The notes beneath the pieces are model-generated. The model was not told the origin of the DNA and ran no database searches. It worked only from the letters and a program-made list of their open reading frames with translations. A stretch of DNA of 64,000 nt from Frankia sp. RB7 (GTDB lineage Bacteria > Pseudomonadota > Alphaproteobacteria > Rhizobiales > Xanthobacteraceae): positions 248,001-312,000 of the forward strand of contig JAUEPE010000001.1 in assembly GCA_030403585.1 (NCBI GenBank), given 5' to 3'. Shown piece after piece: positions 47,537-57,757 of the stretch. Each line of letters opens with the position of its first letter. The first letter of the stretch is position 1. A program made the translations under genes and the position numbers.

Positions 47537-50505
47537 CCGCGACGATCGAGCAGCGCAGTGAACACCCGCCGCACCTCGCTTTGCGTCTCCTTCACGCGCG
47601 CCTCCAGCGACGAGAAATCCGGCGCATCGCCGGCGCGCGCCATCACACGCTGGAGGTCGGTGCCGGCGGTTTCCGGCTTGAAGCGGTCGCTGACGCAGAG
47701 CCGCAGGATCTGCGTCAGATCGTGATAGAGTCGCGCCGCGGCGCGCAGGATCTCCGCCTCCGATTGCGGCAGTACGCCGAGCCTGGCGGCATTGTCCAGC
47801 ACCTGCACCGTGCTGACGTCGAGAATCGCCGGCTTGTCATGGGCATGCACGAGCTGGAGATATTGCGCGATGAAGTCGATGTCGACCATGCCGCCGGAAG
47901 CGTATTTCAGGTCCCAATAGTCGGTCTCGCCCTTCTCCTGCGCGATCGCGCGGCGCATGTCGGCGACGTCGTTGGCGGTGACCGCGGCATCGCGGCGACG
48001 GGTCAGGACCTCGCGGATGATGCTCTCGATCCGCGCGGTGAATTCGGGCGATGCCGAGACCACACGCGCGCGCGTCAACGCCATGTGCTCCCAGGTCCAG
48101 GCCTCGTTGGCCTGATAGTCCGCAAAGGAGACGAGGCTCGATGCCACGGGACCCGCGCGCCCCGAGGGCCGCAGCCGCATGTCGATCTCGTAGAGCACGC
48201 CGTAATTGGTGCGGGTGGTAAACGCGCTGATCAGGCGCTGGGTGAAGCGGGCGAAATAATGCGCGCCCTCCAGTGACTTCTGGCCGTCGGAATCCGGATT
48301 GTTGCTGTCGAAATCATAGAGCAGGATCAGATCGAGATCCGAGGACGCCGTCATCTCGCGGCTGCCGAGCCGGCCCATCGCGATGATGGCGGTCTCCTGC
48401 CCCTTGATCCGCCCATGCTGGTCGGCGAAGCGCTCCGCGACAAGGCGGTGCCCGGTGTCGACGATGCCCTCGGCGGCGTCGGCGAAGGCCGTGCTCGCCT
48501 GCTGCGCCGAGACGGTGCCAGAGAGGATACGCGTGCCGATCAGGAACAGGCTCTCCTGCCCGAACAGGCGCAGGCGGTCCAGAAACTCCTCGTAGGAGCC
48601 GGCATCCTGCACCGTGGTCGCAAGGCGCGCCGACAATTCCTGCTTGTCCGGCATTGCGCCGAAGAAGCGCGGATCGATCAGGCCGTCCATCAGCTGCGGC
48701 TGCCGCGCCAGCATCTCGCCAAGCCGGGGCGCCGCGCCAAGCACGAGCGCCACCAGCGCAACGAGATCGCGGTTCTGGCCAAGCAGCGTGATCAGCCGGC
48801 CGCCGCGCTGGAGCGCCTGGAGGAATTGGTCGAATGCGACGACAGCACGGTCCGGCTCCTCGGCCCGCGCGAGGCCGTCGATGAGGGCCGGCACGAATTC
48901 GACGAAGGCGTTTCGCGTCTGCTCGTTGCGAAAGACGCGGTAGTCAGCGGTAAGCCAGTCGCAGATGGTCTGCGCCACGGCAGCGGGCTTCTTGAATCCG
49001 AGCGTCGTCAGATGCTGGAGCAGGCGCGGATCGTCGGGACCGGCGCGATAGTCGATCGCAGGCAGGCTTGCCGTGCCGGTCGGATCATCGCCCTCGAACA
49101 GTTTTTCGTAATGCCCCTGTACGATCCCGAGCTGGCGCAACAGGTCGCGTGCGAAACTCTCGCGGCTGTCATAGCCGAAGAACCAGGCGAAGCGTTCAAC
49201 CGCCTCCTTGTCCTCCGGCAGTGCATGGGTCTGCTCGTCGGCGATCATCTGGAGACGATGCTCGACCCGGCGCAGGAATTCGTAGGCCGTGGTCAGTTCG
49301 TCACGCGCGGCACGGGTGATCCAGTTGCTGGAAGCAAGGATGTTTAGCGCCGCAAGCGTCGGCCGCACCCGCAAATCCGGATGCCGGCCGCCGGCGATCA
49401 GCTGCTGGGTCTGAGCGAAGAATTCGATCTCGCGGATGCCGCCACGGCCGACCTTGACGTTGTGGCCTTCGACCGCGATCTCGCTCTGGCCGCGATAGGT
49501 CTGCATCTGCCGCTTCATGTCGTGCACGTCGGCAAGTGCGGCGAAGTCGAGATGCTTGCGCCAGACGAAGGGGGAGATCTCGGCGAGCAGCGCTTCGCCC
49601 GCGATCGCGTCGCCGGCGCAAGCACGCGCCTTGATCATCGCGGCGCGCTCCCAGGTGCGCCCCTCCCGCTCATAGTAATGCAGCGCAGCGTCACGCGAGA
49701 TCGCAACTTGCGTCGAGGACGGATCGGGCCGCAGACGCAGATCGACGCGGAACACGTAGCCGTCATAGGTGCGCTGCTGGAGGATGCGCGCCATGCCCTG
49801 TGTCACCCGGACGAAGAACGGTTGCGGCTCGATATCCGGCGCGAGCGTTGTGTTGTCGGGATCGAAGAAGACGATGAGATCGATGTCGCTGGAATAGTTC
49901 AGTTCGCCCGCGCCCATCTTGCCCATCGCGAGCACGATCAGGCCGGAGCCGACCTCCGGCGCCTCGGGATCGGGCGGCACGAGCTTGCCGCGTGCGGCCT
50001 CCTGTCGCAGCAAATACTGCAGCGCCGCCTGCACCGAGGACACCGCGAGATCGGTCAGCGCGGCCGTCACCCGCATGACAGGCCAGACTCCGCCGATGTC
50101 GCACAGCGCGATCAGGAGTGCTGCCTCCGCCTTCATGCGACGAAGCAGCAGCATCACTTCGGCTTCGTCGGTGGCAGCCAGCACCGCGCCCCTCGCCTCC
50201 CCGATCAGCGCAGCGAGGTGCGCATCCGCCTCGCATTCGAGCAAACGGATCAGGCGCAGCGGATCGGCGCGCACCAGATCGAACAAATAAGGCGAAAATT
50301 CCGCGATCCCGGCGAGAATGTCCCGGGCAAAAGGGTGGACCAGCAGCGCTTCAACACGAGCCGACTGTGCCGGCTCGAGCTCGGCCAGCCAGGTTTCGAA
50401 ACGTCGGTCGTCGGTTGTGGAAGCGGCAATATGGGGAGCCTCCGCGAAGCGTGCGGCCAGGCTCTCACCATGCTTGTCCGCGTTTCCCGGCGCGGAGTGG
50501 TTCAT
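47533..50505 (-). CDS. glnE: Glutamine synthetase adenylyltransferase/adenylyl-removing enzyme
   Basis: The 990-residue bifunctional enzyme controls glutamine synthetase by adding or removing AMP. Two nucleotidyltransferase domains are clear: GKMGAGELNYSSDIDLI near residue 200 (adenylyl removing) and GRLGSREMTASSDLDLI near 715 (adenylylating). A PII-responsive linker lies between. The start overlaps the sensor kinase stop by four bases, so the two are translationally coupled. This order after degP and the two-component genes is familiar in rhizobia. Confidence 0.96.
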   Translation of the reverse strand: MNHSAPGNADKHGESLAARFAEAPHIAASTTDDRRFETWLAELEPAQSARVEALLVHPFARDILAGIAEFSPYLFDLVRADPLRLIRLLECEADAHLAALIGEARGAVLAATDEAEVMLLLRRMKAEAALLIALCDIGGVWPVMRVTAALTDLAVSSVQAALQYLLRQEAARGKLVPPDPEAPEVGSGLIVLAMGKMGAGELNYSSDIDLIVFFDPDNTTLAPDIEPQPFFVRVTQGMARILQQRTYDGYVFRVDLRLRPDPSSTQVAISRDAALHYYEREGRTWERAAMIKARACAGDAIAGEALLAEISPFVWRKHLDFAALADVHDMKRQMQTYRGQSEIAVEGHNVKVGRGGIREIEFFAQTQQLIAGGRHPDLRVRPTLAALNILASSNWITRAARDELTTAYEFLRRVEHRLQMIADEQTHALPEDKEAVERFAWFFGYDSRESFARDLLRQLGIVQGHYEKLFEGDDPTGTASLPAIDYRAGPDDPRLLQHLTTLGFKKPAAVAQTICDWLTADYRVFRNEQTRNAFVEFVPALIDGLARAEEPDRAVVAFDQFLQALQRGGRLITLLGQNRDLVALVALVLGAAPRLGEMLARQPQLMDGLIDPRFFGAMPDKQELSARLATTVQDAGSYEEFLDRLRLFGQESLFLIGTRILSGTVSAQQASTAFADAAEGIVDTGHRLVAERFADQHGRIKGQETAIIAMGRLGSREMTASSDLDLILLYDFDSNNPDSDGQKSLEGAHYFARFTQRLISAFTTRTNYGVLYEIDMRLRPSGRAGPVASSLVSFADYQANEAWTWEHMALTRARVVSASPEFTARIESIIREVLTRRRDAAVTANDVADMRRAIAQEKGETDYWDLKYASGGMVDIDFIAQYLQLVHAHDKPAILDVSTVQVLDNAARLGVLPQSEAEILRAAARLYHDLTQILRLCVSDRFKPETAGTDLQRVMARAGDAPDFSSLEARVKETQSEVRRVFTALLDRRG

Positions 50506-51962
50506 GCCACCTTCTGTGGCACATCCGGTATTGGCGGAGCAACCCTGTCGCCAGCCCCCGTGCGCGCGGGCAGCATCAGCGTAGCGACGAGACCGGGCTG
50601 GGCATCGCCCAGCCGCAATTCGCCGCCATGCAATGTGGCAACGGCGGACGCGAGGCTGAGGCCGAGGCCGGAGCCCGGCATGGTACGGCTCGCCTCCAGC
50701 CGGACGAATCGCTCGACGACGTGCTTGCGATCGGCCTCGGGGATTCCGGGGCCACGGTCGGTGACGCTGAGCAGCACCTGGTCGCCCTCGCGCTTCGCCT
50801 CGATCGTGATCTGACGGGCGTCCATGCTGACCACGGTTCCCGCCGACTGCGCGGCCGGCTTGCCGTATTTGATCGCGTTCTCGACGAGATTGGCGACCGC
50901 CTGGCTGATCAATTCGCGATTGCCGTGAATGGGCGCGGCTTGCGTCTTCACCTTCAAGGTCATGCCGTCGTCTTCGGCCAGCGGCTCGTAGAGCTCGTGA
51001 ATGCCGCCCGCGACATCGGCCGCGTCAAAATCATCCATGTTGCCGCGCGCCTGGCCGGACTCCGCGCGCGCGATCATCAGCAGCGCGTTGAAGGTGCGGA
51101 TCAGGCCGTCGGATTCCTCGATGGTCCGCTCCAGCGCCGCGCGGTAGTCGGCCTCGCCGCCCGATTTCGCCAGCGCCTCCTCGGCGCGGTTGCGCAAGCG
51201 CGTCAGCGGCGTCTTGAGATCGTGGGCGATGTTGTCGGAGACCTCCTTCAGCCCCGCCATCAGCGCCTCGATCCGCTCCAGCATGGCGTTGAGGTTTTCG
51301 GCGAGGCGGTCGAGCTCGTCACCGCTGCGCCCGACCGGCAGGCGCTCGCTGAGATCGCCGATCATGATGCGGTGGGCCGTTCCGGACATCGCGTCGATGC
51401 GCGTCAGCACCCTGCGCGCGACGAAAACGCCGCCGCCGAGGCCAAGCACCACGACGATCAGCACCGACCATTGCGCCGCCTTCGCGACGATGCCGAACAG
51501 TCGCCGTCGCTCGTCGAGATCGCGGCCGATCAGGAGACGGAAGCCGTTCTCCAACTCGGTCACGCGCACCAGCGCGCGATGATCGTGTTCGTTCCCGTCC
51601 TCGATCCGCCGGTAGGCCGTCTCCGACCAGCCGCGCGTTGCCATTACGCCCGGTGCCAGCGAGCCGACATTGCCGGCAACCGCCTGCCCGGTCGGCGTGG
51701 TCACGAGGTAGAGATTGGCGCCCGGCCGCAGCGCGCGATATTCGATCGCGCGCACGAGGCCGAACAGGCCACGGCGACCGTAGATGTCGTTGATCTCCGA
51801 GGTCTCGGCATTCACCGTCTGGGTGATCTCCTCGGTGATCAGCCGGCGCGTATTCCAGGCGAAATAGCCGAGCAGCGAGGCGGCGAAGACCGCAAACAGG
51901 AACAGGTAGACCAGCGTCAGCCGGAATGCCGTGGTGCGGACGAGTTTACCGAATGCCGTCAC
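50502..51962 (-). CDS. Two-component sensor histidine kinase
   Basis: A 486-residue membrane kinase. TM1 is VYLFLFAVFAASLLGYF and TM2 is VLIVVVLGLGGGVFVARR near 170, with a periplasmic loop between. HAMP follows, then H-box DNIAHDLKTPLTRLR near residue 246, N box VANLVENAIKYG and G boxes DRGPGIPE and GSGLGLSLA. It overlaps the upstream regulator gene by 17 bases and the downstream glnE by four. Being next to degP suggests an envelope-stress stimulus. Confidence 0.92.
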   Translation of the reverse strand: MTAFGKLVRTTAFRLTLVYLFLFAVFAASLLGYFAWNTRRLITEEITQTVNAETSEINDIYGRRGLFGLVRAIEYRALRPGANLYLVTTPTGQAVAGNVGSLAPGVMATRGWSETAYRRIEDGNEHDHRALVRVTELENGFRLLIGRDLDERRRLFGIVAKAAQWSVLIVVVLGLGGGVFVARRVLTRIDAMSGTAHRIMIGDLSERLPVGRSGDELDRLAENLNAMLERIEALMAGLKEVSDNIAHDLKTPLTRLRNRAEEALAKSGGEADYRAALERTIEESDGLIRTFNALLMIARAESGQARGNMDDFDAADVAGGIHELYEPLAEDDGMTLKVKTQAAPIHGNRELISQAVANLVENAIKYGKPAAQSAGTVVSMDARQITIEAKREGDQVLLSVTDRGPGIPEADRKHVVERFVRLEASRTMPGSGLGLSLASAVATLHGGELRLGDAQPGLVATLMLPARTGAGDRVAPPIPDVPQKVA

Positions 51963-52626
51963 GGATCATGTACCCGGCGCCGCGGATCGTGTGCAGCAGC
52001 GGCCGCTCAAAACCCTTGTCGATCTTGGAGCGCAGCCGCGAAATGTGCACGTCGATCACGTTGGTCTGTGGATCGAAATGATAGTCCCAGACGTTCTCCA
52101 GCAGCATGGTTCGCGTCACCACCTGGCCGGCATGCTTCATCAAATATTCGAGCAGGCGGAATTCGCGCGGCTGCAGCGTCAGCTCGTCCTTGCCGCGGGC
52201 GACGCGGTGCGAGAGCCGGTCGAGCTCGAGGTCGCCGACACGGTAGAGCGTGTCCTCGGCAGGCCCGCCGCGGCGGCGCGACAGCACCTCGACGCGGGCC
52301 AGCAGCTCGGCGAAGGAATAGGGCTTTGGCAGATAGTCGTCGCCGCCGGCGCGCAGGCCCTTGATGCGATCGTCGACCTGCCCGAGCGCGGACAGAATCA
52401 GCACCGGCGTCGTATCGCCCTTGTCGCGCAGCGAGCCGATCAGCGACAGGCCGTCGCGCTTGGGCAGCATGCGATCGACCACCAGCACATCGTAATCGCC
52501 GTTCTCGGCCATGGCGAGGCCCTCCTCGCCGTCGCCGGCGTGGTCGGCAATGTGTCCGACCTCGCGAAACGCCTTCACGAGATAGTCGGCGGATTCGCGG
52601 TCGTCTTCGATGATGAGGAGGCGCAT
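51946..52626 (-). CDS. OmpR-family response regulator
   Basis: A 226-residue regulator with a receiver domain (LLIIEDDRESADYL; phosphoacceptor Asp in VLVVDRMLPKRDG near residue 50; Lys in DDYLPKPYSF) and an OmpR winged helix (LQPREFRLLEYLMKH to IRGAGYMIRD). The ATG at 52626 is used. A TTG at 52656 is in frame but unlikely. It pairs with the following kinase gene. Confidence 0.93.
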   Translation of the reverse strand: MRLLIIEDDRESADYLVKAFREVGHIADHAGDGEEGLAMAENGDYDVLVVDRMLPKRDGLSLIGSLRDKGDTTPVLILSALGQVDDRIKGLRAGGDDYLPKPYSFAELLARVEVLSRRRGGPAEDTLYRVGDLELDRLSHRVARGKDELTLQPREFRLLEYLMKHAGQVVTRTMLLENVWDYHFDPQTNVIDVHISRLRSKIDKGFERPLLHTIRGAGYMIRDGIR

Positions 52627-52737
52627 TGTGCGTTCGGCGGCGGTCAAGGAGGTCAACCTTCTCTGAACATGGCGCGAGCGGCAATCGCATGCAAGCCAGG
52701 CAAACGGGACTTCTCAGGCAAAACAGGACCTGGGTAG

Positions 52738-52780
52738 GCAAAAAGGCGGGCGGTGAAGCTGGGGGGACCTCACCGCCCTA
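52738..52780 (-). terminator. Terminator downstream of degP
   Basis: On the minus strand GGGCGGTGA / TCACCGCCC forms a 9-bp stem followed by CGCCTTTTT. It ends the degP transcript before the response regulator gene. Confidence 0.75.
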
Positions 52781-52825
52781 GGCCTTCCGACGGAGGGGGG
52801 CGTAATTCCACCGGAAGGTAGATGT

Positions 52826-52851
52826 GGGGAGCAAACGTTACGCTGCTCCCC
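52826..52851 (-). other. Hairpin in the degP 3' region
   Basis: GGGGAGCA / TGCTCCCC forms an 8-bp stem with a ten-base loop between degP and its terminator. Another short stem, AGCCTC/GAGGCT, lies just after the degP stop. They may stabilise the message. Confidence 0.55.
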
Positions 52852-52928
52852 GGAAGAGTGCCGGCGGCGGGGGCGACTGATGCCGGCGACACCCTTCATC
52901 TCGTAAGCCTCTTGAGGCTCAGCCCTTG

Positions 52929-54506
52929 TCAGCCCTTGGCGATGGGCACCGCGACGAAGCGCGACTGGCCGCCGCTCTTCACGCGCATCAGGACGCTGTT
53001 CTTGTTGTCGGTCCGCGCCGTGTTGATGGCATCGCGGACGTCGCCGGCGGTGCTCACGCTCTTGCCGCCGACTTCGAGAATCACGTCGCCTTCCTTGAAG
53101 CCGCGCTCGGCGGCGGCACTCTTCGGATCGACTTCGGTGACCACGACGCCGTCCTTGCCGGCGCCGGCCACGGAGTTGGCGGGCGCAACCGTCATGCCGA
53201 GCTTCGGCACATCGGTGCCCTTGCTGGCGCCCTTGCCGCTGTCGCTATCGATGTCGGCCTTGGCTTCGACCGTGTTCGGCAGCTGGCCGAGGGTGAGGTT
53301 CATGACCTTGTCCTGGCCCTTGTGCAGCACGTTGAGCTTCACGGTCGCGCCGGGTGCCAAGCCGCCGATGGTGCGGGCGAGCTCGCGGGCATCCTTGACG
53401 GATTCGCCGTTGACCGACGTGATCACGTCGCCGGACTCGATGCCGGCCTTCGCCGCCGGACCGTTGGCCTGCGGCTCCGCCACCAGCGCGCCTTCGGCCT
53501 TCTTCATGCCAAGGCTGTCGGCGATGTCGGAGGTCACCGGCTGGATCTGAACGCCGATCCAGCCGCGGCTGACCGAACCCTTGTCCTTGAGCTGCGCCAC
53601 CACGCTCTTCACGGTGCTGGCGGGAATCGAGAACGCGATGCCGACGCTGCCGCCGGAGGGCGAGTAGATCGCGGTATTGACGCCCATCACCTCGCCGTTG
53701 GTGTCGAAGGCCGGACCGCCGGAATTGCCCTTGTTCACGGGCGCGTCGATCTGGATGAAATCGTCATACGGGCCATTGCCGATGTCGCGGCCGCTGGCCG
53801 AGACGATGCCGGCGGTCACGGTACCACCGAGACCGAACGGATTGCCGACCGCCAGCACCCAGTCACCGATCCGCGGCTTGCCGTCGGCAAGCTTGGCGAA
53901 CGGGAAGTTCGAGCCGCCCTCGACCTTGATCAGAGCAAGGTCAGTGCGCTGGTCGGTGCCGATCACCTTGGCGGTGTAGGTTTTGCCGTCGTCGGTCGTG
54001 ACCTCGACCTTGTCGGCGCTGTCGACCACGTGGTTGTTGGTCACGGCAAAGCCGTCAGCCGAGATGAAGAAGCCGGAGCCCTGGCCCTGCACGACGCGGC
54101 CACGGCCACCCTTCTGGCCCGGGAATCCATCCGGACCGCCGAAGCGGCGGAAGAAGCGCTCCATCGGCGAGCCCGGTTGGAACGGCGAGGCGGAATCATC
54201 GCCGTCGTCGTTGCTCGCGGTCTTTTCCTTGATGTTGACCTTCACCGAGATCACCGAGGGCTTCACACGCTCGACGATGTCGGCGAAACCGATCGGACGT
54301 TCGACCTTCTTGACCTCGTTGTTGACCTGCGCGTGCGCCGGGCTGGAGAACAGGTCGGCGGGCGACGTCGACGGGCTGAAGCCATGGACGACGATGCCAA
54401 GGCCGGCGACGACCGAGGCCATCAGCGCGATCCTGCGGGCGGAAAACACCGAACGGCGAGGCTGCCGGTAGGACGGAAGGTTGGTGAGGTCGGGACGATC
54501 GGTCAT
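52929..54506 (-). CDS. degP: Periplasmic serine protease, Do/MucD type
   Basis: A 525-residue protease. A membrane-spanning or signal segment (ARRIALMASVVAGLGIVV) near residue 30 sends it to the periplasm. The catalytic triad is His in TNNHVVD (about 157), Asp in RTDLALIKV (about 187) and Ser in GNSGGPAF (about 261). Two PDZ domains follow (SRGWIGVQIQPV and, near 425, GMTVAPANSV onward). It degrades or holds misfolded envelope proteins. The ATG at 54506 has GGAGA upstream; an ATG nine codons earlier has none. It follows the ccm genes. Confidence 0.95.
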   Translation of the reverse strand: MTDRPDLTNLPSYRQPRRSVFSARRIALMASVVAGLGIVVHGFSPSTSPADLFSSPAHAQVNNEVKKVERPIGFADIVERVKPSVISVKVNIKEKTASNDDGDDSASPFQPGSPMERFFRRFGGPDGFPGQKGGRGRVVQGQGSGFFISADGFAVTNNHVVDSADKVEVTTDDGKTYTAKVIGTDQRTDLALIKVEGGSNFPFAKLADGKPRIGDWVLAVGNPFGLGGTVTAGIVSASGRDIGNGPYDDFIQIDAPVNKGNSGGPAFDTNGEVMGVNTAIYSPSGGSVGIAFSIPASTVKSVVAQLKDKGSVSRGWIGVQIQPVTSDIADSLGMKKAEGALVAEPQANGPAAKAGIESGDVITSVNGESVKDARELARTIGGLAPGATVKLNVLHKGQDKVMNLTLGQLPNTVEAKADIDSDSGKGASKGTDVPKLGMTVAPANSVAGAGKDGVVVTEVDPKSAAAERGFKEGDVILEVGGKSVSTAGDVRDAINTARTDNKNSVLMRVKSGGQSRFVAVPIAKG

Positions 54507-54672
54507 GCAGGTCTCCAGGGCCTTGAAATCCATTTGGTGTCCGATGGCGGCACCTTACGGAGCTGAAGATGGGGGCTGCCGCCTTACCGCGCGCTGGCTG
54601 GGGGGTTAAACTTTTGTAATGAAGACCGTGCCTGCATGCGGCAGTTTATCGCAGACCGAAAATCGTGGTTTG

Positions 54673-54696
54673 ACAGGAACTTAATCAAGTTCCTGT
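54673..54696. repeat. Perfect inverted repeat before degP
   Basis: ACAGGAACTT and AAGTTCCTGT form a perfect 10-bp inverted repeat with a four-base centre between ccmH and degP. There is no T-run. It may be an operator for stress control of degP. Confidence 0.65.
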
Positions 54697-54732
54697 GACG
54701 GCCCATGCGCGCGCGCCGACGTGACCAGCTAG

Positions 54733-55215
54733 CTAGCGCGATGCCGCGTCGTCGGACATCAACGCGGCGAGCCGTGCCTGTTCGTCGGGCGTGAGCGGCG
54801 GCTGCGTACCATCTGCGCCGACCTGCGCGCTGCGTCGGCTTTGCCGCCACAGCGCAAAGCCACCGCCGGCGAGCAGCAGCGGCGCGAGCAGCCACAACAG
54901 CATGGTCTGCCGTTCGAAACGCGGCTTCAGCAGAACGAACTCGCCGTAACGGGCGACCAGGAAATCGAGGACCTGCGAATTGCTGTCGCCGGCCGCGATC
55001 CGCTCGCGCACGAGGAGCCGCAGATCGCGCGCGAGCGGCGCATCGGAATCGTCGATCGACTGGTTCTGACAGACCATGCAGCGCAGCTCGCGCGACAAGT
55101 CGCGCGCACGGGCTTCCTTGACTGGATCCGACATGATCTCGTCGGGCTGCACCGCATAGGCCGCTGGAGCGGCCAGCAGCACAAGAGCGACGATCGCGGA
55201 CATCATCCGGCGCAT
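54733..55215 (-). CDS. ccmH: Cytochrome c maturation protein (thioredoxin-like)
   Basis: A 160-residue protein, CycL in rhizobial naming. A signal peptide (IVALVLLAAPAAYA) is followed by the redox motif RCMVCQNQSIDDS near residue 47 and one membrane helix (LLWLLAPLLLAGGGFALW). It reduces or presents the apocytochrome CxxCH cysteines for haem attachment. It starts four bases after the ccmF stop. The ATG at 55215 was chosen because an earlier start would lie inside ccmF. Confidence 0.94.
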   Translation of the reverse strand: MRRMMSAIVALVLLAAPAAYAVQPDEIMSDPVKEARARDLSRELRCMVCQNQSIDDSDAPLARDLRLLVRERIAAGDSNSQVLDFLVARYGEFVLLKPRFERQTMLLWLLAPLLLAGGGFALWRQSRRSAQVGADGTQPPLTPDEQARLAALMSDDAASR

Positions 55216-55219
55216 CGCG

Positions 55220-57202
55220 TCACTCCGCCGGTTGCAGGCGTTGCTTGGCCCGCGCCGGCTTCGGCGCACCGACCCGCAGGCGCCGATCGGACAGCGACAG
55301 CATGCCGCCGAACGCCATCAGCACGGGCCCCCACCAGATCATGAGCACTAACGGTTTGTGATAGATGCGGACGGCGATCGCGCCCTCGGCGGTGACGTCA
55401 CCAAGCGAGATGTAGAGCTGGCTTGCGCCCCGCGTCAGCAGCGCAGCCTCGGTGGTCGAGGAGCCGCGCGTGGTAAAACTGCGTTTCGACGGCGTCATGA
55501 CGCTGAGCGCTTCGCCGTCGCGGCTGACGTTGAACTGGGCGATCATCTCGCGGTAGTTCGGCCCCTGGCGCTCGAGCAGGCCGTCGAGCTTCAACTCATA
55601 TCCGGCGACCTGCGCGACGTCGTTCGGCTTCATGGTCGCGATATATTCGCTGTTCCAGGTGGTCTCGCAGACGATCCCGATCAGCGCGACGCCGAGACCG
55701 GCATGCGCGAACACAGTCCCCCATGCCGAGCGCGGCAAGCCGCGGGCACGGTGCAGCGACGTTGCGAACGGCAGGCGAAACAAGCCGGTTCGTTCGGCCA
55801 GATCAGTCAGCGCACCGGCGATGACGAAGACGCCAAGCCCGATGGCCAATGGCGCCAGTGCGCTGCCGCCACGGGTCCAGGCCCAGACAAGGGCGATCAC
55901 GACGAGCCCGGCGACACCGGCCGCGAGCAGGCGCTGCGTGACGCCGAGCAGATCGCCCCGCTTCCACGCCAGCAGCGGCCCGAACGGCACGGCGAGCAGC
56001 AGCAGCACGAACAGCGGCACGAAGCTGAGATTATAGAACGGCGCACCGACCGACATCTTGAAATCGGCCAGCACTTCCATTGCGAGCGGATAAAGCGTTC
56101 CGAACAGCACGACCGCACAGGCCACCGTCAGCAGCAGATTGTTCAGCACCAGCGCGCCCTCGCGCGAGATCGGCGCGAACAGGCCACCTTGCTTCAGCGA
56201 GGTCGCGCGTCCCGCGAACAGCGACAGGCTGCCGCCGATGAACAGGCAGAGGATCAGCAGGATGAAAACGCCGCGGGTCGGATCGTTGGCGAAAGCGTGG
56301 ACGGAGGTGATGACGCCCGAGCGCACCAGGAAGGTGCCGAGCAGCGACAGCGAGAAGGTCAGGATCGATAAGAGGATGGTCCAGACCTTCAGCGCATTGC
56401 GCTTCTCCATCACCAGCGCCGAGTGCAGCAGCGCCGTGCCGGCGAGCCACGGCATCAGCGAGGCGTTCTCGACCGGGTCCCAGAACCACCAGCCGCCCCA
56501 GCCGAGCTCGTAATAGGCCCAGTAGGAGCCCATCGCGATGCCGAGCGTCAGGAAGATCCAGGCCACCAGCGTCCACGGCCGCACCCAGCGCGCCCAGGCC
56601 GCGTCGATTCGCCCCTCGATCAGCGCCGCGATCGCGAACGAGAACGAGATCGAGAAACCGACATAGCCGAGATAGAGCATCGGCGGATGCACGGCGAGAC
56701 CGATGTCCTGCAGCACCGGATTGAGGTCGCGCCCCTCGATCGGCGGATTGACGATGCGCAGGAACGGATTCGAGGTAATCAGGATGAAGAGATAGAAGGC
56801 GCTCGCGATCCAGGCCTGAACTGCGAGCACATGCGCGCGCAGCGACAGCGGCAGATTGTTGCCGAAGGCGGCAACCAGCCCGCCGAACAGCGCCAGGATC
56901 GACACCCACAACAGCATCGAGCCTTCATGGTTTCCCCACACGCCGGTGATCTTGTAGATCAACGGCTTCATGGAGTGGGAATTCTCGTAGACGTTGGCGA
57001 CGGAGAAATCCGAGTTCACGTGCAGCGTCACAAGCGCGATGAACGACGCGCCGACGAACAGGAGCTGTGCCAGCGCGGTGGAGCGCGCCACGTTCATCAG
57101 CGCAGGATCGCGCAAGCGCGCGCCGATCATCGGGACGAAAGACTGGATCAGCGCCAGCGCGAGCGCCAGCACCAGCGCGTAATGTCCGGCTTCCGCGATC
57201 AC
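55220..57202 (-). CDS. ccmF: Cytochrome c haem lyase subunit
   Basis: A 660-residue protein (CycK) with about fifteen membrane helices. The tryptophan-rich haem-handling motif [15 protein letters not shown] lies near residue 238. Conserved histidines are in HNEGSML-like sequence ([11 protein letters not shown]) and [11 protein letters not shown]. It joins haem from CcmE to apocytochrome c with CcmH and CcmI. The ATG overlaps the ccmE stop by four bases. Confidence 0.96.
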   Translation of the reverse strand: MIAEAGHYALVLALALALIQSFVPMIGARLRDPALMNVARSTALAQLLFVGASFIALVTLHVNSDFSVANVYENSHSMKPLIYKITGVWGNHEGSMLLWVSILALFGGLVAAFGNNLPLSLRAHVLAVQAWIASAFYLFILITSNPFLRIVNPPIEGRDLNPVLQDIGLAVHPPMLYLGYVGFSISFSFAIAALIEGRIDAAWARWVRPWTLVAWIFLTLGIAMGSYWAYYELGWGGWWFWDPVENASLMPWLAGTALLHSALVMEKRNALKVWTILLSILTFSLSLLGTFLVRSGVITSVHAFANDPTRGVFILLILCLFIGGSLSLFAGRATSLKQGGLFAPISREGALVLNNLLLTVACAVVLFGTLYPLAMEVLADFKMSVGAPFYNLSFVPLFVLLLLAVPFGPLLAWKRGDLLGVTQRLLAAGVAGLVVIALVWAWTRGGSALAPLAIGLGVFVIAGALTDLAERTGLFRLPFATSLHRARGLPRSAWGTVFAHAGLGVALIGIVCETTWNSEYIATMKPNDVAQVAGYELKLDGLLERQGPNYREMIAQFNVSRDGEALSVMTPSKRSFTTRGSSTTEAALLTRGASQLYISLGDVTAEGAIAVRIYHKPLVLMIWWGPVLMAFGGMLSLSDRRLRVGAPKPARAKQRLQPAE

Positions 57203-57720
57203 CGCACCGCTCCCTGCGAATTGCCCTGCGCCGTCGTAGCCGAAGGCTTTGGACCACCAGAAGCCTTGTTAGAATCTTTGGCGCCGTAATCGTCCTTCCA
57301 GTGCCCCTGCTTCTTCAGGGCATCGGCAACGTCCTTGGGCATGTAGGTCTCGTCGTGCTTGGCCAGCACCGTGTCAGCCTTGAACACGCCGTTGGCATCA
57401 AGCGCGCCCTCGGCGACGACGCCCTGCCCTTCACGGAACAGATCGGGCAGGATGCCCTTGAAGGCGACGGGGAGCTTGGCACCGCCGTCGGCCACTTCGA
57501 ACGTCACCGCGAGATTGTCGCCGCGCTGGAGCGAGCCCGGCTGCACCAGACCGCCGAGGCGAAAACGCTTGCCGGGCTGGACGTGGTTTTCAGCCACCAT
57601 GGTCGGGGTCGAGAAGAACACGATGGAGTCGCGCAGCGCGTTGAGCACCAGCGCGGCCGCGAGCGCGAGCACGGCGAGCGAGCCGCCGATGATGGTCATA
57701 CGTCGCTGCTTGCGCGTCAT
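57199..57720 (-). CDS. ccmE: Periplasmic haem chaperone
   Basis: A 173-residue protein (CycJ). One N-terminal membrane anchor ([19 protein letters not shown]) is followed by a beta-barrel OB-like domain. The covalent haem-binding histidine is in [11 protein letters not shown] near residue 122. The tail is flexible and basic. It carries haem to CcmF. Confidence 0.96.
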   Translation of the reverse strand: MTRKQRRMTIIGGSLAVLALAAALVLNALRDSIVFFSTPTMVAENHVQPGKRFRLGGLVQPGSLQRGDNLAVTFEVADGGAKLPVAFKGILPDLFREGQGVVAEGALDANGVFKADTVLAKHDETYMPKDVADALKKQGHWKDDYGAKDSNKASGGPKPSATTAQGNSQGAVR

Positions 57721-57757
57721 GGCGTATCCGTTCTCCGCTCGTCCCGTGCTGCGACTG

